Assembly: GCA_943370025.1 (NCBI GenBank)
Contig: CALRPI020000001.1
Location: forward strand, 72,590-136,589
Direction of reading: 5' to 3'
DNA: 64,000 nt
Source of the DNA: JAAUUE01 sp943370025
GTDB taxonomy: Bacteria > Cyanobacteriota > Cyanobacteriia > Cyanobacteriales > JAAUUE01
A program made the translations under genes and the position numbers. Below are positions 8,141 through 16,661 of this stretch, piece after piece. The notes under the pieces were generated by a model. The model worked only from the letters and a program-made list of their open reading frames with translations. It was not told the DNA's origin and searched no databases. Numbering within the stretch: the stretch's first letter is position 1; the number at the start of each line of letters is the position of its first letter.

Positions 8141-9952
8141 TCAGGGCTTGCTAACTGTGAGTTGAGGACTTTCCCGGTGGATGCGTTGGGGATGACCCCA
8201 GATGATCTGTTCTTGTTTATAAATTACCATCCCCGGTTTTGCTCCCTTCGGTTTATAGACGTGTTTGGGGGTAGTGTAAACGATCGGCACTTGTTCGCTT
8301 TGCTGGGCGCGGCTGTGGTAGGCAGCAAGGTCAGCAGTAAATTGTAGGTCTTGACCATAGCCCTCTGGCAGACTATTCCCCCCCAAACTAGTCCCAGCAG
8401 GGAGACGCAATAAGACATGACTGCCGGGAATCTCTTGGCTATGGAACCAGAGATCATAGTCTCCAGCGACCCGGAAAGAGAGGAGATCATTTTGGCGATT
8501 ATTCCGTCCTACCAACACTTCAAAACCACTGGGGGTAGTATAGCGATGGAAGTCGGTCTGGGAGTTTTCTGGCTTATTGTGTTTAGAATTTTGTTTCGAG
8601 CTTTGCTTTGAGTCTGGTTTGCCGGGGAGTGGTGGGAAATATTTTTGTTGGATTAGCTCATCACGGATTTCTAGCAGTGTACCTAGGTCAGTGGGACTTT
8701 GGTAGTTTTGCAATTGGAGGAGGGTGGATTCCACCTGTTCGAGGTAATTAATATCTGGTTGGAGTTCTTCTAAAAGAGGCAAAACAGCGAGGCGGGCGCG
8801 TTTGAGTTTTTGATGGATTTTGTAGAGGGCTTGGGCATTTTGGACGGCATTTTTTTCCGGATTGAGGGGGATGGTGATGGGTTGGTTGGTTTCAAAATCT
8901 GTCAGGGTAATCTTGGTATCGCCGGGGCGGACTGCCTGTAGATGTGCCATCAGCAGGTCTGCCTGTTGGCGGTAGGTATCTGCACCGATCGATTCCTGTA
9001 ACTTATTCTCAAAGGTGGTAGCTTTTTGCTTAATTTTCCCTAGGGCATTGCCAACTTTTTGGCTGAGTTGTTGATGGAGTTGCTGAAACTGCTGCTGGCT
9101 GAGGAATTGTCCATAATATTCTTGCAGCAAAACTTGGGTATTAGCCACGGGTTCCGTGATCCCCCAACCAAGGACGGTATAGCCTTTTTCCGTCCAGCCG
9201 GGCTGAAATTCCTTCGTTTCTACAATCATCAACCAACGCTGCCAATAGAAAAATAGTTTTTCCCAGTGATCCGGCAGCAGGCTGGTATTGAGCTGGTCTG
9301 GTTGCAATCCGGCGGACAGGACTAGGGAAGTAATAAAAGCCGGACTTAAGCCCCGGTAGGGTTTGAGTAATTGTTTTTGCAGAGTGCCGGGGATCAGGCT
9401 GACGCGATCGTACCAACTGGTAAAAGATTCTTGAGGATCGGGAACTTGAGCCAAAATCGGCGGCGGCAAAACGTAGGGCTGTCCAGTCAGAATCGGGCGA
9501 ACACTAGATTGCTTTTCATTTACCTGATGGGCGCAGGTAATCACCTCACCACTACCATTGGTCAAGATCAGGTTACTATACTTGCCCATGATTTCTAGGT
9601 AGAGATGAAACAACACCTCACCACCGGGACGTTGGGCAAATTGCAGGTCTAGCACCCTTTCCCAAGGGGCAGCGATCGCCATCCCCACCAAAGCTAATCC
9701 CCCTAGTTGGTGGCGGAGCTGATCGCTGAGGGTAAAAGTATCTGGAGTCCGGGGTGGTGGTGTATCTTGATGGATTCTGGCAGCTTGGGGATGCCACGAG
9801 AGGGTCAGCCACGCCCGTTGCTGGAGAGTCCGCAGGGCGAGGGAAATGGTGTAGCGATCGCGCTGGTAGGCTTGCTCAACTCTAGCTGGAAGCCATTCCT
9901 GCTCTAACTCGGCTACAGCCGCTATCATGGTTGTAAAATCAACTTGCTGCAT
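8141..9952 (-). CDS. NFACT family protein (RqcH / fibronectin-binding-like)
   Basis: A 603-residue NFACT protein starting MQQVDFTTMIAAVAELEQEW. It has the NFACT-N domain (to about 220), a central helical coiled-coil stretch (about 290-430) and the NFACT-R domain (from FEVLVGRNNRQNDLLSFRVA, with DLWFHSQEIPGSHVLLR). In Bacillus RqcH binds obstructed 50S subunits and recruits tRNA-Ala to make alanine tails; cyanobacterial members are often annotated as fibronectin-binding proteins. Met at 9952 fits the family start. Its start codon touches the remA start codon on the other strand (CATATG), so each 5' signal lies inside the other gene. A 7-residue SKQSSKQNSK patch sits before the R domain. Confidence 0.9.
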   Translation of the reverse strand: MQQVDFTTMIAAVAELEQEWLPARVEQAYQRDRYTISLALRTLQQRAWLTLSWHPQAARIHQDTPPPRTPDTFTLSDQLRHQLGGLALVGMAIAAPWERVLDLQFAQRPGGEVLFHLYLEIMGKYSNLILTNGSGEVITCAHQVNEKQSSVRPILTGQPYVLPPPILAQVPDPQESFTSWYDRVSLIPGTLQKQLLKPYRGLSPAFITSLVLSAGLQPDQLNTSLLPDHWEKLFFYWQRWLMIVETKEFQPGWTEKGYTVLGWGITEPVANTQVLLQEYYGQFLSQQQFQQLHQQLSQKVGNALGKIKQKATTFENKLQESIGADTYRQQADLLMAHLQAVRPGDTKITLTDFETNQPITIPLNPEKNAVQNAQALYKIHQKLKRARLAVLPLLEELQPDINYLEQVESTLLQLQNYQSPTDLGTLLEIRDELIQQKYFPPLPGKPDSKQSSKQNSKHNKPENSQTDFHRYTTPSGFEVLVGRNNRQNDLLSFRVAGDYDLWFHSQEIPGSHVLLRLPAGTSLGGNSLPEGYGQDLQFTADLAAYHSRAQQSEQVPIVYTTPKHVYKPKGAKPGMVIYKQEQIIWGHPQRIHRESPQLTVSKP

Positions 9953-10219
9953 ATGGAAGTTCAACTAATTAATATCGGGTTTGGAAATATCGTTTCTGCT
10001 AACCGAATAATTGCGATCGTCAGCCCCGAATCTGCTCCTATTAAACGGGTGATCAGTGATGCCAAGGAACGAGGACAATTAATTGATGCTACCTATGGCA
10101 GACGGACTAGGGCTGTAATTATTACCGATTCGAGCCACATTATTCTATCTGCTATTCAGCCGGAAACCGTCGCCCACCGATTTATGGTTAATAAAGACGG
10201 TACAATCAATAATGGTTAA
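9953..10219 (+). CDS. remA: RemA-like DUF370 regulatory protein
   Basis: An 88-residue protein of the RemA/DUF370 family. The conserved blocks are MEVQLINIGFGNIVSANRII, IVSPESAPIKRVISDAKERG, LIDATYGRRTRAVII and SHIILSAIQPET. In Bacillus RemA forms ring-like oligomers that bind DNA and activate matrix genes; the GRRTRAVI region carries the DNA-binding arginines. In cyanobacteria it usually precedes gmk, as here. The ATG at 9953 abuts the start of the divergent NFACT gene. The TTG at 9944 is less likely because family members begin at this Met. Confidence 0.93.
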   Translation: MEVQLINIGFGNIVSANRIIAIVSPESAPIKRVISDAKERGQLIDATYGRRTRAVIITDSSHIILSAIQPETVAHRFMVNKDGTINNG

Positions 10220-10549
10220 TTTTTAAGTCTTTTAAGTCTGGATTTTCCGATTTTAATCAATAGCTTTAATATAGCAATCCTCTGATTGGATATCCTGATG
10301 ACAATTTTGGTGTCCCGTCTCGACATTAAAATATACAGCTATACAGCACTTTTCCAGTGCATTAAAAATGTATTCGTCTTAGAGGCTATTTATAGAGTAC
10401 GTTCCGCCCCCGCCGAGGGGGGAAATCGTGCCTTCTAGCCACTTTATAAATGACCTCTTATATAGCAATCTTAATTGATTTACAGATTTTATGGGTTAAG
10501 CAAGGTGCGCTAGCAGGGTGTAATCTTCTTAGCCTATCTAGGTAAGAAT
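10220..10549. other. Repeat-bearing spacer between remA and gmk
   Basis: 330 bases without a coding region. It holds two TATAGCAATC words (10270, 10461), a TATACAGCACTTTT end-like word near 10339 and a family B palindromic element (10381-10458). The last 80 bases up to the gmk ATG show no repeat and could hold the gmk promoter, but I see no clear -10/-35 pair. Confidence 0.7.
10381..10458. repeat. Family B palindromic element, copy 1
   Basis: Starts AGAGGCTATTTATAGAG and ends ACTTTATAAATGACCTCT, an imperfect inverted repeat. The centre contains CGCCCCCGCCGAGGGGGG. Other copies are at 19698, 19876, 41097 and 43639. Confidence 0.8.
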
Positions 10550-11140
10550 ATGAACAAAAGTATAGAAAAAGGTAAGTTGATTGTCCTCACAGGTCCTAGT
10601 GGTGTGGGGAAGGGGACTTTATTGAAATCCCTTCTTGAGCGTCATCCTGCTCTATATTTTTCTGTTTCCATGACCACACGCCAGCCTCGATCGGGAGAAA
10701 CTGACGGCAAAGAATATTATTTTGTTAGCTTAGACAAGTTTCAGGAAATGATTGCGGGGCAGGAATTATTGGAGTGGGCGGAGTATGCGGGCAATTATTA
10801 CGGCACGCCCCGCCAGCCAGTACAGGAAAAGATTGCCCTGGGTAAATGGGTTATTTTAGAAATTGAAGTGGCAGGAGCAAGGCAGATTGCCCAATCTTTT
10901 CCAGAGGCTTTACGCATCTTTTTGCTGCCGCCGACCCCAGCAGTATTGGAGCAAAGGATTCGCGATCGCGGCTTAGATCAGGAAGCTGCGATCCAAAAAC
11001 GGCTAGCCAAGTCAAAACAGGAAATCGCCGCTGCCCAGGAGTTTGATACCCAAATTATCAATGATGATTTTAAGACCACCTTAGAGGCGATCGAATCCCT
11101 GATATTTTTCCCTCAAACCAATGACCCTAATGAGCCATAG
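10550..11140 (+). CDS. gmk: Guanylate kinase
   Basis: A 196-residue guanylate kinase (ATP + GMP to ADP + GDP). It has the P-loop VLTGPSGVGKGTLL (residues 11-24), the GMP-binding SMTTRQPRSGETDGKEYYFV, EWAEYAGNYYGTP, and the lid with IRDRGLDQEAAIQKRL. The length is normal. It lies downstream of remA, a pairing conserved in cyanobacteria, but a repeat-containing 330-base spacer separates them here. Confidence 0.97.
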   Translation: MNKSIEKGKLIVLTGPSGVGKGTLLKSLLERHPALYFSVSMTTRQPRSGETDGKEYYFVSLDKFQEMIAGQELLEWAEYAGNYYGTPRQPVQEKIALGKWVILEIEVAGARQIAQSFPEALRIFLLPPTPAVLEQRIRDRGLDQEAAIQKRLAKSKQEIAAAQEFDTQIINDDFKTTLEAIESLIFFPQTNDPNEP

Positions 11141-11227
11141 CAATCCTTAATTATTTCATCCACCAAGGCGAGTGGAATATACCCCAGAAACAAGCTGATT
11201 TAGCAAATGCCTTAGGATGGCTATAGA
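11134..11227. repeat. Possible miniature element with CTATAGC-ATCCTAA ends
   Basis: The gap between gmk and the CPBP gene begins CCATAGCAATCCTTAA and ends near TTAGGATGGCTATAG, which are imperfect inverted repeats of each other. The left word recurs at 10270, 10461, 43972, 63674 and 63812. It overlaps the last codons of gmk. Confidence 0.5.
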
Positions 11228-11251
11228 ACTCCAATAGAATTCTGCAAATTT

Positions 11252-13048
11252 ATGTTCCAGACCCTGAAAAGATTATTTCTCGCCTTCATGACTCTAGTGG
11301 CAGTTAGCACCATGGTTAGCTCCTTGGTTGCAAGTTGGCAGCAACCTCAGATTCAAAGCCGTTTGGAGCTTTATCAAATCAATTTATTATTGCAAGCCTC
11401 CCAATGGCAACCTGCCGCTAGCGATCTGGGTTTAGAGGCAAGTAAGAATTGGCAGCAACTCCGGGGGATTATTCTAGGGGAAGAGCCAATTAAAATTGCT
11501 CAGGAACAATACCAATTGGCTCGACAAGCAGATCAAAGGATTCTTGAGGAATTAAGCAAGCAACTATCCCAGCCAGAGACAAATAAAACTGAAAAATCTG
11601 CAACTACTGAGGCAGTCACTCCCCAGAGTGCCAAGATTATTGCCCAACTAGAGGAAGTAATTCCCCAACTAGACCTTGCCCTAGGGATTCTTGATATGGA
11701 GTTAGGGAATAAGCAGGCAGCTAGAAAAACTTGGCAAGGGTTAATTGATTCTCAAGCTATTTCTCAAATTAATGTCCAACCTAATTCCCAACCTAATCCT
11801 CAGCCTAAATTATCTAAAACAACCCAAGAAACAGCCAAGATATTACTAAATCTGTGGAGCGATCGACCCCAACTAGAGATACAAACAGAGCCAAAATCAA
11901 CGTCAAAACTCATCCCAAAATCTCAAGACTGGGAAGGAATCATCAAAACCAACTTAAATAGCTGGTTTCGCGATCGCGCTCTGCACCAACTCTATACCAT
12001 CGAAAATTCTCCAGCTAAGCTAAAAACTCTCCAACAGCAGGAAAACTCCCAAGCCGAGAATGCCCTGTGGCGGTTATTAGCCTTGACGATCGTTCCTAGT
12101 ATCAGTGGGTTATTGGGTTTAGGGCTACTGATATTTTTAGGAGGACAGGCAATTTTCAAGGGTCGCAGGAGTCTGTTTTTCTCTGGCGGGAATAGTTCTG
12201 GAACTAATATTTCTGATATTTCTGGGGATGATTTATCTAATAGCCTCTCTGAAAGTATCTCTGGACTTAATGCTGGGGTCAATACTGAGCTTAATAACCA
12301 AGGAAGTAATCAGGTCTTGATGGTTCCTTGGGATGGGGAAACTATTTGGGAAGTTCTAGTCGGCGGATTTTTCTTTGTGGGGCAATTATTAATTCCCTAT
12401 ATTTTCACTAATTTACCCTTAGGCAGCCTGAATTTAGATGTGCGCAGTAAGGCGATCGCTGTCCTTGCTAGCTATGTATGCATGAGTATAGGCACTCTTA
12501 CAGTTTTATACTTTGCTCTGCGTCGCTTCCTGCCCCTGCCCCCCGGCTGGTTTCCCCTAAAGTGGCGAGGGAACTGGATCCTCTGGGGTGTGGGGGGATA
12601 TTTGGTGGCAATTCCCCTTGTAATAGGGATTTCTTTAGTAAATCAAGTAATTTGGCAGGGAAAGGGCGGTAGCAATCCCATCTTGCCTCTAGCACTCCAA
12701 GGTAATGATCTTTGGTCTTTTCTCATATTTGCCACCACTGCTTCCATTGCCGCCCCGATTTTTGAGGAAATTATCTTTCGAGGATTCCTTCTGCCTTCTC
12801 TGACTCGTTATTTACCCGTGTGGGGAGCGATCGCCGCTAGTAGTTTATTATTTGCGATCGCCCACCTGAGCCTATCGGAGGTTTTGCCCCTAACGGTCTT
12901 AGGCATAGTTTTAGGTACGGTTTACTGGCGATGCCCTGCCGGAGGTTCAGCACCAACCGGTAATTTGTTAGCCTCTATGCTGCTACATAGTCTCTGGAAC
13001 GGCGGAACCCTAATTAGTTTATATATCCTCAGCAGTGGTGGTAGTTAA
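11252..13048 (+). CDS. CPBP family intramembrane glutamic metalloprotease
   Basis: A 598-residue protein. It has one N-terminal hydrophobic segment (7-30), a long soluble helical region (to about 270, Gln/Pro-rich near 175-195), then seven or so membrane segments. The CPBP (CAAX protease/Abi) motifs are in the last third: FEEIIFRG with E505, E506 and R510, a His in FAIAHLSLSE, and HSLWNG near the end. The family includes type II CAAX prenyl endopeptidases and bacteriocin-immunity proteins. The long soluble extension is usual in cyanobacteria. The natural substrate is unknown. Confidence 0.9.
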   Translation: MFQTLKRLFLAFMTLVAVSTMVSSLVASWQQPQIQSRLELYQINLLLQASQWQPAASDLGLEASKNWQQLRGIILGEEPIKIAQEQYQLARQADQRILEELSKQLSQPETNKTEKSATTEAVTPQSAKIIAQLEEVIPQLDLALGILDMELGNKQAARKTWQGLIDSQAISQINVQPNSQPNPQPKLSKTTQETAKILLNLWSDRPQLEIQTEPKSTSKLIPKSQDWEGIIKTNLNSWFRDRALHQLYTIENSPAKLKTLQQQENSQAENALWRLLALTIVPSISGLLGLGLLIFLGGQAIFKGRRSLFFSGGNSSGTNISDISGDDLSNSLSESISGLNAGVNTELNNQGSNQVLMVPWDGETIWEVLVGGFFFVGQLLIPYIFTNLPLGSLNLDVRSKAIAVLASYVCMSIGTLTVLYFALRRFLPLPPGWFPLKWRGNWILWGVGGYLVAIPLVIGISLVNQVIWQGKGGSNPILPLALQGNDLWSFLIFATTASIAAPIFEEIIFRGFLLPSLTRYLPVWGAIAASSLLFAIAHLSLSEVLPLTVLGIVLGTVYWRCPAGGSAPTGNLLASMLLHSLWNGGTLISLYILSSGGS

Positions 13049-13317
13049 TCTTCAGATGAAATTTCCGGAATTTCCCGTAGATATCTGTAACTATTGTCTA
13101 TAGAATAGGGCTACCTTATTTCAGGACTTGGTATTTATACTGATTTAATAGGACTTTCTACGGAAATTTACTTAGTCAAAATTCACTTAGTCAACTATAG
13201 TCTTTGATTCTAACTATAGTGCTAGACAGCTTGGTTAGGACAAAGCTAGATACGTTGGCTGAGCGAAGTCGAAGCCAAATTTGTCCTACCTTTTATGGCA
13301 GCAACTATAATACTACG

Positions 13318-13408
13318 CAAAAAAAGGGTGCAACCCCTTTTTTAATTAAATTCTTATGTCGCAAGCTACTTAAAATCTTATTAGTATCAATTATTTGGTA
13401 AAATAAGA
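13318..13408. repeat. Family D element, copy 1
   Basis: Begins with hairpin AAAAAAGGGTGCAACCCCTTTTTT and continues with AAGCTACTTAAAATCTTATT and ATTTGGTAAAAT. About three quarters of the positions match the segment at 29399-29487, in the same order and spacing. Confidence 0.65.
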
Positions 13409-13584
13409 TAAGAAGGCGCTAATAAGAATAGCGTTTGGGGTACTTGGCTTCCTGAACATCATTCTCCAAATAATTACTTTGCATCACAACCGTAAATTTC
13501 AGGGGATTGAGAAGTTTTAACTCAGATGGTGCAATCTTCGCGACCTATTTATGATCGCTATAGTCTTTCTCAATCTTTCGCTAT

Positions 13585-13675
13585 AGGGCTTATGCATTTG
13601 GCAGTTTTCGCAGGCACTCCGCACCCGCAAAAATTGCCGAAACCCTAAATAATTTCTTGGTAGTGCCTAATTCCT
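13585..13675. repeat. Family C palindromic element, diverged copy
   Basis: Starts AGGGCTTATGC and ends TAATTCCT, with a stem built from GGCAGTTTT / AAAATTGCC halves. It also shows the family C tail ACCCTAAATAATTTCTTGGTAGTG, seen in parallel at 14106-14130. Confidence 0.55.
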
Positions 13676-14042
13676 ACGCTAGATCAATCTGCTTTGGGTC
13701 AATGATTTTACTTGCCTGTGGTGGATGAAATCCTTGAGAATCCCTATATACAGACTTTGTAGTCTAAGTTTGTCCAAGGCAATTATTATTTGGTACAGAG
13801 GAAAGTTATAATGCAAATAACTAAAGTTATAATTGCAAAAAAAAATTATGAATTTAACTTCAATGGTGGCTGAAGTGTTTTTATGGTTGTAGTGACGTTA
13901 TTTGGCGTTATTTAAGGTTTGCTACTGTAACTAAAAAAAGCATCGCTATCTAAAGTTTGCGACTTTCAGTAATAATTGAAGTTACTAGTGAAGCTACGAT
14001 GGACAATATTAATGATATTGGGATAGAAACTTAAATTATGTC

Positions 14043-14139
14043 AGGACTTACGTATTTGGCTATTTTGTGGGCTTCGACTATGCTCAGCCTGCAAAGATAT
14101 CCAAACCCTTAGATAATTTGTTGATAGCGCGTAAGTCCT
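14043..14139. repeat. Family C palindromic element, copy 1
   Basis: A 97-bp element with ends AGGACTTACG and CGTAAGTCCT, exact inverted repeats. The centre carries GGGCTTCGACTATGCTCAGCC. It is immediately upstream of the PilZ/ANL gene, and a lone right end (GCGTAAGTCCT, 15189-15199) lies just after that gene. Confidence 0.75.
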
Positions 14140-14190
14140 ATATGTATTGGAGTCATTTTGATAAATACAGAATCTAAACTTTAGGGTAGA

Positions 14191-15183
14191 GTGGGAATGC
14201 CAGTAATCAACTCTGATTTAGCGAAAATTGAAACTGTACTAGAAAAGCATCCTGCAATCCGTCAGGTTACGGTGGTTGATCACCGGGATAGTGATGGAAA
14301 AAATCACTTGGTGGCTTATCTAGTCGGAGACCTAGCGGTAGATAGAATTCCTGTGCAAAGCCAGTGTTGGTGTGAAGATCAACAGGGTAATCGAGTGAAG
14401 CTATCGATCGCCGATATTTCCTACAATGGCATTTGTCTCCTCAATACTCCTCGCTCTTGGTTCCTAGGAAAGATAGTTCATCTCTATCTAGATCTGCCTA
14501 CCATGGCAGAACCTGTGAAGATTCCCGCAAAGGTAGTCTGGCATCAAAGACCACAATTTTCCTTGAAAACCATATTAGAAGCACTGGGCTTTAACACAGT
14601 GCAAACAAGTCTGGTCAGAGACCGGACAGGAATTTTATTTGATCTGGCATCTCCAGCTATTAAACTAGTTCATCAAACGGTTAAAAATTTGAGCCAAGGT
14701 AGTGGTTTGTCAGTCCAAGACCTCCGCCGCTCTGAACCAAGAGTGCCATTACACACCAATGTTGGAGTCCATTTTCCTGATGGACGGATCTTTGGTTGGG
14801 TAACAGAAAATATTTCTCTGACGGGAATTCGTATCGAAGGTATCAGTAGCATTTGGAAAAAAGGGATGAACTTACGCTTGAGACTTAGGCTGCCCGGTAG
14901 TCCACAAAAGTTAGACTTACCAGCGATCGTCTGGTGGCATAAAGGTTCCCAAGCCGGCTTGCGTCTGCACCTGAGCAAAGAAGAAGAATCTATTATTTAT
15001 CAAAGTATCGAATATATCATTGCTACTCAAGGTTTATATCTAGAAAATCTACGACGATTTTTAGCAACCAATCTACCTCCAGAGTTGATTCCTGATCATT
15101 TTGTTATGCTAGAGGAAATGCCCTTAGATGCCCAAGGGAAAATTGATCCTACGGCTCTGCCACAGCCGGAGTTTCTGTCTTGA
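14191..15183 (+). CDS. ANL C-terminal subdomain split by two PilZ domains
   Basis: A 330-residue protein with an unusual plan. Residues 8-46 (KIETVLEKHPAIRQVTVV ... HLVAYLV) and 284-326 (LRRFLATNLPPELIPDHFV ... PLDAQGKIDPTALP) are the two halves of the C-terminal subdomain of adenylate-forming (ANL) enzymes, including the catalytic lysine, K317. The large ANL core is absent. Between the halves are two PilZ domains: 54-125 with DISYNG (75-80) but no RxxxR, and 178-262 with R180-SEP-R184 and N207-x-S-x-x-G212, the full cyclic di-GMP binding pattern. GTG at 14191 has AGGG upstream; ATG at 14197 is possible. I infer a c-di-GMP-responsive module. The partner is unknown. Confidence 0.85.
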   Translation: MGMPVINSDLAKIETVLEKHPAIRQVTVVDHRDSDGKNHLVAYLVGDLAVDRIPVQSQCWCEDQQGNRVKLSIADISYNGICLLNTPRSWFLGKIVHLYLDLPTMAEPVKIPAKVVWHQRPQFSLKTILEALGFNTVQTSLVRDRTGILFDLASPAIKLVHQTVKNLSQGSGLSVQDLRRSEPRVPLHTNVGVHFPDGRIFGWVTENISLTGIRIEGISSIWKKGMNLRLRLRLPGSPQKLDLPAIVWWHKGSQAGLRLHLSKEEESIIYQSIEYIIATQGLYLENLRRFLATNLPPELIPDHFVMLEEMPLDAQGKIDPTALPQPEFLS

Positions 15184-15203
15184 GCAGTGCGTAAGTCCTA
15201 AAA

Positions 15204-15458
15204 ATGACTAAACTAGAGATGGTGAATTACTCAAATGTCATGATTAAATCTAATTTGCACCAAGGTTCTCTGTATCGATCGGGATTGAAATTATTGCCCT
15301 ACTTGGTTTTGGGGGGTGTGGTTTTTGCTTTCAATTCCCAGACAAATCTTAACTATATGTTACGGGGATATTTCACTCTCCTAGAGACCCAAGTTGGCAT
15401 AGTTTTAATCTATTTCTTAATGAATAGAAGAACCAAAGTGGTCAAGGAAGAACCATAG
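15204..15458 (+). CDS. Small membrane protein, unknown function
   Basis: An 84-residue protein with two hydrophobic stretches (about residues 28-44, LLPYLVLGGVVFAF, and 58-72, TQVGIVLIYFLMN) and basic ends. No family was recognised. It starts 5 bases after a stranded family C repeat end, and is followed by the TM2 and HhH protein genes in the same direction with short gaps, so the three may share a transcript. Start choice among the Met codons at residues 1, 6 and 13 is open. Confidence 0.5.
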   Translation: MTKLEMVNYSNVMIKSNLHQGSLYRSGLKLLPYLVLGGVVFAFNSQTNLNYMLRGYFTLLETQVGIVLIYFLMNRRTKVVKEEP

Positions 15459-15509
15459 AAGGTCAAACCTGCTGGGGAAGGATTAGTTGAGATAGTCTGG
15501 GAGAAAGGG

Positions 15510-15863
15510 ATGAGAAATAAGGTGACTGCGGCTTTACTAGCTTTATTTTTGGGGTCGATCGGGGTTCATAAATTCTATTTGGGGCAGAATTTTGCCGGAA
15601 TTATGTATCTATTGTTTTTCTGGACTGGTTTTCCAGCAATTATTGCTTTTTTTGAGTTTTTAGGGTTGATATTAATGTCCGATCGCGCCTTTGATGCTCA
15701 GTATAATCAGCAAAGGCTCTTCCCCTATCAAAACTCAATGCTTAGGGAATCAGGGAAAGACCTCGTAGCAACTTTAGAAGGGCTAAAAAAACTCTATGAT
15801 AAAGAGATTATCACTGCTGAAGAGTATGAAGAGAAGCGACGAAAAATTCTTGATTCTTTATAA
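15510..15863 (+). CDS. TM2 domain protein with C-terminal SHOCT-like motif
   Basis: A 117-residue protein. Residues 1-60 form a TM2 domain: KVTAALLALFLGSIGVHKFYLG followed by a second helix and a short turn. The C-terminus GLKKLYDKEIITAEEYEEKRRKIL is a SHOCT-type short helical module, common at the ends of small membrane or oligomeric proteins. The function of bacterial TM2 proteins is unknown. It sits 51 bases after the small membrane protein gene and 20 before the HhH gene. Confidence 0.88.
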   Translation: MRNKVTAALLALFLGSIGVHKFYLGQNFAGIMYLLFFWTGFPAIIAFFEFLGLILMSDRAFDAQYNQQRLFPYQNSMLRESGKDLVATLEGLKKLYDKEIITAEEYEEKRRKILDSL

Positions 15864-15883
15864 GTAACTAATAGGGAGTTCCG

Positions 15884-16594
15884 GTGTCTAGTACCTACAA
15901 TTGGTTAAAACAAACTCCAAACTGGATTTGGTGGTCGATGTTCCCCCATTTAGGGGGCTTGGCAATCTGCTATGCGGGTTATCGAACTAAAACTCCAGCT
16001 TGGTTAGTGATTGGACTAGGCATTACTTTAGGGGCGATTGCTCTTTCTTCCTCAACTTTGGTGACTCTAATTTGGATTGCTCAGATCAGTACAGCCCTCA
16101 GCTTACGAAAGGCTTTTTTGATTAAGATCTGTCCCAAGAGTCAGCTCATTCCCAGCGATCGCCATCTAGCTCAGTTGATTGCTCGGCATCACGGCAAAAT
16201 TGATATTAATCAATGCTCAAAGCATGATTTGGTCTACCATCTGGGTCTGCCAATTGTCTATGCTAACAAGATCGATCGCTTGCGTCAAAAGGGTTTGGTA
16301 TTTGTCAACCTAGAGCAATTGGTGAACCAAGGGGAATTACCAGCCAGTTATGTCAGTAGATTGGAACCGTTGGTAATGTTCGATCGCCCCACTGCACTGA
16401 TCACTTCAGAAGAGCCGTGGCAGTGCCTGAATAGTTTCTCTGTGGAAGAATTAGTTACCTGTGGTCTTACGCCCGAAGCCGCCGCTAAGATAGTCACCGA
16501 GCGGGAAAGAGGGGGAGTTTATAATTCTCTAATAGAAATCAATACCCGGACAGGTATTCCCCTCAAGCAAATTAATCATTTGACCTATTCTTGA
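15884..16594 (+). CDS. Membrane protein with two ComEA-like helix-hairpin-helix repeats
   Basis: A 236-residue protein beginning at GTG (CCGGTGTCTAG). Two or three hydrophobic segments occur in residues 15-85, followed by KIDINQCSKHDLVYHLGLPIVYANKIDRLRQ and a second unit, FSVEELVTCGLTPEAAAKIVTERERGGVYNSLIEI. Both resemble the HhH pairs of ComEA/helix-hairpin-helix DNA-binding proteins. Such membrane HhH proteins are frequent in cyanobacteria. A role in DNA binding at the membrane is a guess. Confidence 0.75.
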   Translation: MSSTYNWLKQTPNWIWWSMFPHLGGLAICYAGYRTKTPAWLVIGLGITLGAIALSSSTLVTLIWIAQISTALSLRKAFLIKICPKSQLIPSDRHLAQLIARHHGKIDINQCSKHDLVYHLGLPIVYANKIDRLRQKGLVFVNLEQLVNQGELPASYVSRLEPLVMFDRPTALITSEEPWQCLNSFSVEELVTCGLTPEAAAKIVTERERGGVYNSLIEINTRTGIPLKQINHLTYS

Positions 16595-16661
16595 TTTTTT
16601 TTAGGATTGCCCCAGCAGCGCGCTAGGTAAATCCTTACCTGATAATTCCAAGCAAACATCA

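Larger units (their letters stand above)
13049..14190. other. 1.1-kb repeat-filled intergenic region
   Basis: No convincing gene on either strand. It contains a lone AGGACTT end near 13125, a hairpin word GGCTGAGCGAAGTCGAAGCC (13258-13277), a family D element (13318-13408) and two family C elements (13585-13675, 14043-14139). The remainder (13680-14040) is AT-rich with no recognised motif. This is one of the largest non-coding gaps of the window. Confidence 0.75.

Noticed and set aside
13204..13401. 65-codon frame in the 1.1-kb gap
   Set aside because: It is made of repeat words (GGCTGAGCGAAGTCGAAGCC and the family D hairpin) and has no ribosome binding site.
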